From contig NZ_SCRP01000025.1 of assembly GCF_004298475.1 (NCBI RefSeq), positions 1 through 64,000 on the forward strand: DNA of 64,000 nt. Direction: 5' to 3'. Positions within the stretch are counted from its first letter, which is position 1, and each line of letters opens with the position of its first letter. This document shows positions 63,661 through 64,000 of this stretch, piece after piece. Under the pieces are notes generated by a model, which saw only the letters and a program-made list of their open reading frames with translations, had not been told where the DNA came from and searched no databases. The position numbers and the translations under genes were made by a program. The DNA is from Paraburkholderia sp. GTDB taxonomy: Bacteria; Pseudomonadota; Gammaproteobacteria; Burkholderiales; Burkholderiaceae.

Positions 63661-64000
63661 GGGTACTCCCGATGAGTTTCGTGGCGATACGGATGCAGCG
63701 GACGAAATGAATACCGCGATGAATACGGCGATGAATACTGCGGCAAATATTGCGGCTGAATGCAGTGCAATGTAGACGAGATTTGCAATCGTGTCGCGCG
63801 ACGTGCACGACCTTTGCGCCTCACAGGCGAGACTGGCGGCAATGATTTACCGCGCAAGCAATATAGTCCCTGCCCGCTTCATCAGACAAATCGCCCGGCA
63901 CGCATCCCGCATCGCATCGATTCGCGGGATGCAAGCGATAAAATTGCGCCCAATCGCCTACACTCGCCCCGCACAGGACATCGATACCGCATGAATATCT
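63661..64000. other. Intergenic end of the window
   Basis: No complete gene was seen. Besides the 12-bp repeats, the region should hold the promoter of the dehydrogenase operon. An ATG at 63991, at the very end (ATGAATATC), could start a further plus-strand gene but is cut by the window edge. Confidence 0.4.
63704..63763. repeat. Five 12-bp tandem repeats upstream of the dehydrogenase operon
   Basis: Units GAAATGAATACC, GCGATGAATACG, GCGATGAATACT, GCGGCAAATATT and GCGGCTGAATGC follow one another without gaps. They lie 44 bp upstream of the gamma-subunit start, likely in its 5' untranslated region or promoter. Confidence 0.75.

Overview
The window is a high-GC chromosomal segment from a Burkholderiales bacterium, most likely Paraburkholderia/Burkholderia/Caballeronia. 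The basis is gene content and order: rpsU-yqeY-dnaG-rpoD, xseB-ispA-dxs-folE2, a DUF2782 gene next to thrB, a BPSS1780-type membrane protein and a DUF3563 microprotein. No database search was possible, so this is inferred from recognised protein families.

Positions 1-4,800 hold the end of a surface-polysaccharide locus (GT4 glycosyltransferase, KpsC-type Kdo transferase, ManC). Positions 4,800-21,000 look like an accessory island with much decay. It holds an IS3 fragment, a membrane protein/LprI-type lipoprotein pair and a truncated OLD-type ATPase. Two LysR-governed redox/tautomerase clusters follow, one with a frameshifted SDR. Next is an asparagine/aspartate module on the minus strand (periplasmic asparaginase, MFS porter, LysR, aspartase, YbaK deacylase). 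The region ends with an SDR fossil fused to the truncated, frameshifted end of a tyrosine integrase. That integrase faces the 3' end of a tRNA-Ile(CAU) gene whose anticodon loop is split by a 248-nt group I intron, the most striking element in the window.

Positions 21,700-46,500 are mostly housekeeping: rpoD, dnaG, yqeY, rpsU, a HI0933-type flavoprotein, tsaD, folE2, dxs, ispA, xseB, a Rieske oxygenase, a 3-mercaptopyruvate-type sulfurtransferase, NDH-2, polA, a LOG-family protein, amn, a DUF2782 protein, thrB, a BPSS1780-like membrane protein and a 58-residue DUF3563 protein.

Positions 46,800-52,700 carry a minus-strand operon of unknown product: TauD/SyrP-like oxygenase, AMP-forming ligase, thermostable-hemolysin-family protein, Bcr/CflA-type MFS exporter and DoxX-like protein, with a LysR gene directly upstream. 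It is the best candidate for an undescribed small-molecule pathway. Positions 52,800-64,000 hold a PHB-depolymerase-type esterase, a PAP2 phosphatase, a CHAD protein, a YdcH protein and a His/Ala-rich secreted protein. They also hold a RES-Xre toxin-antitoxin pair with two operator-like palindromes, an ApaH-like phosphatase, and a three-subunit FAD sugar dehydrogenase (Tat gamma subunit, GMC flavoprotein with an Fe-S cysteine motif, triheme cytochrome c).
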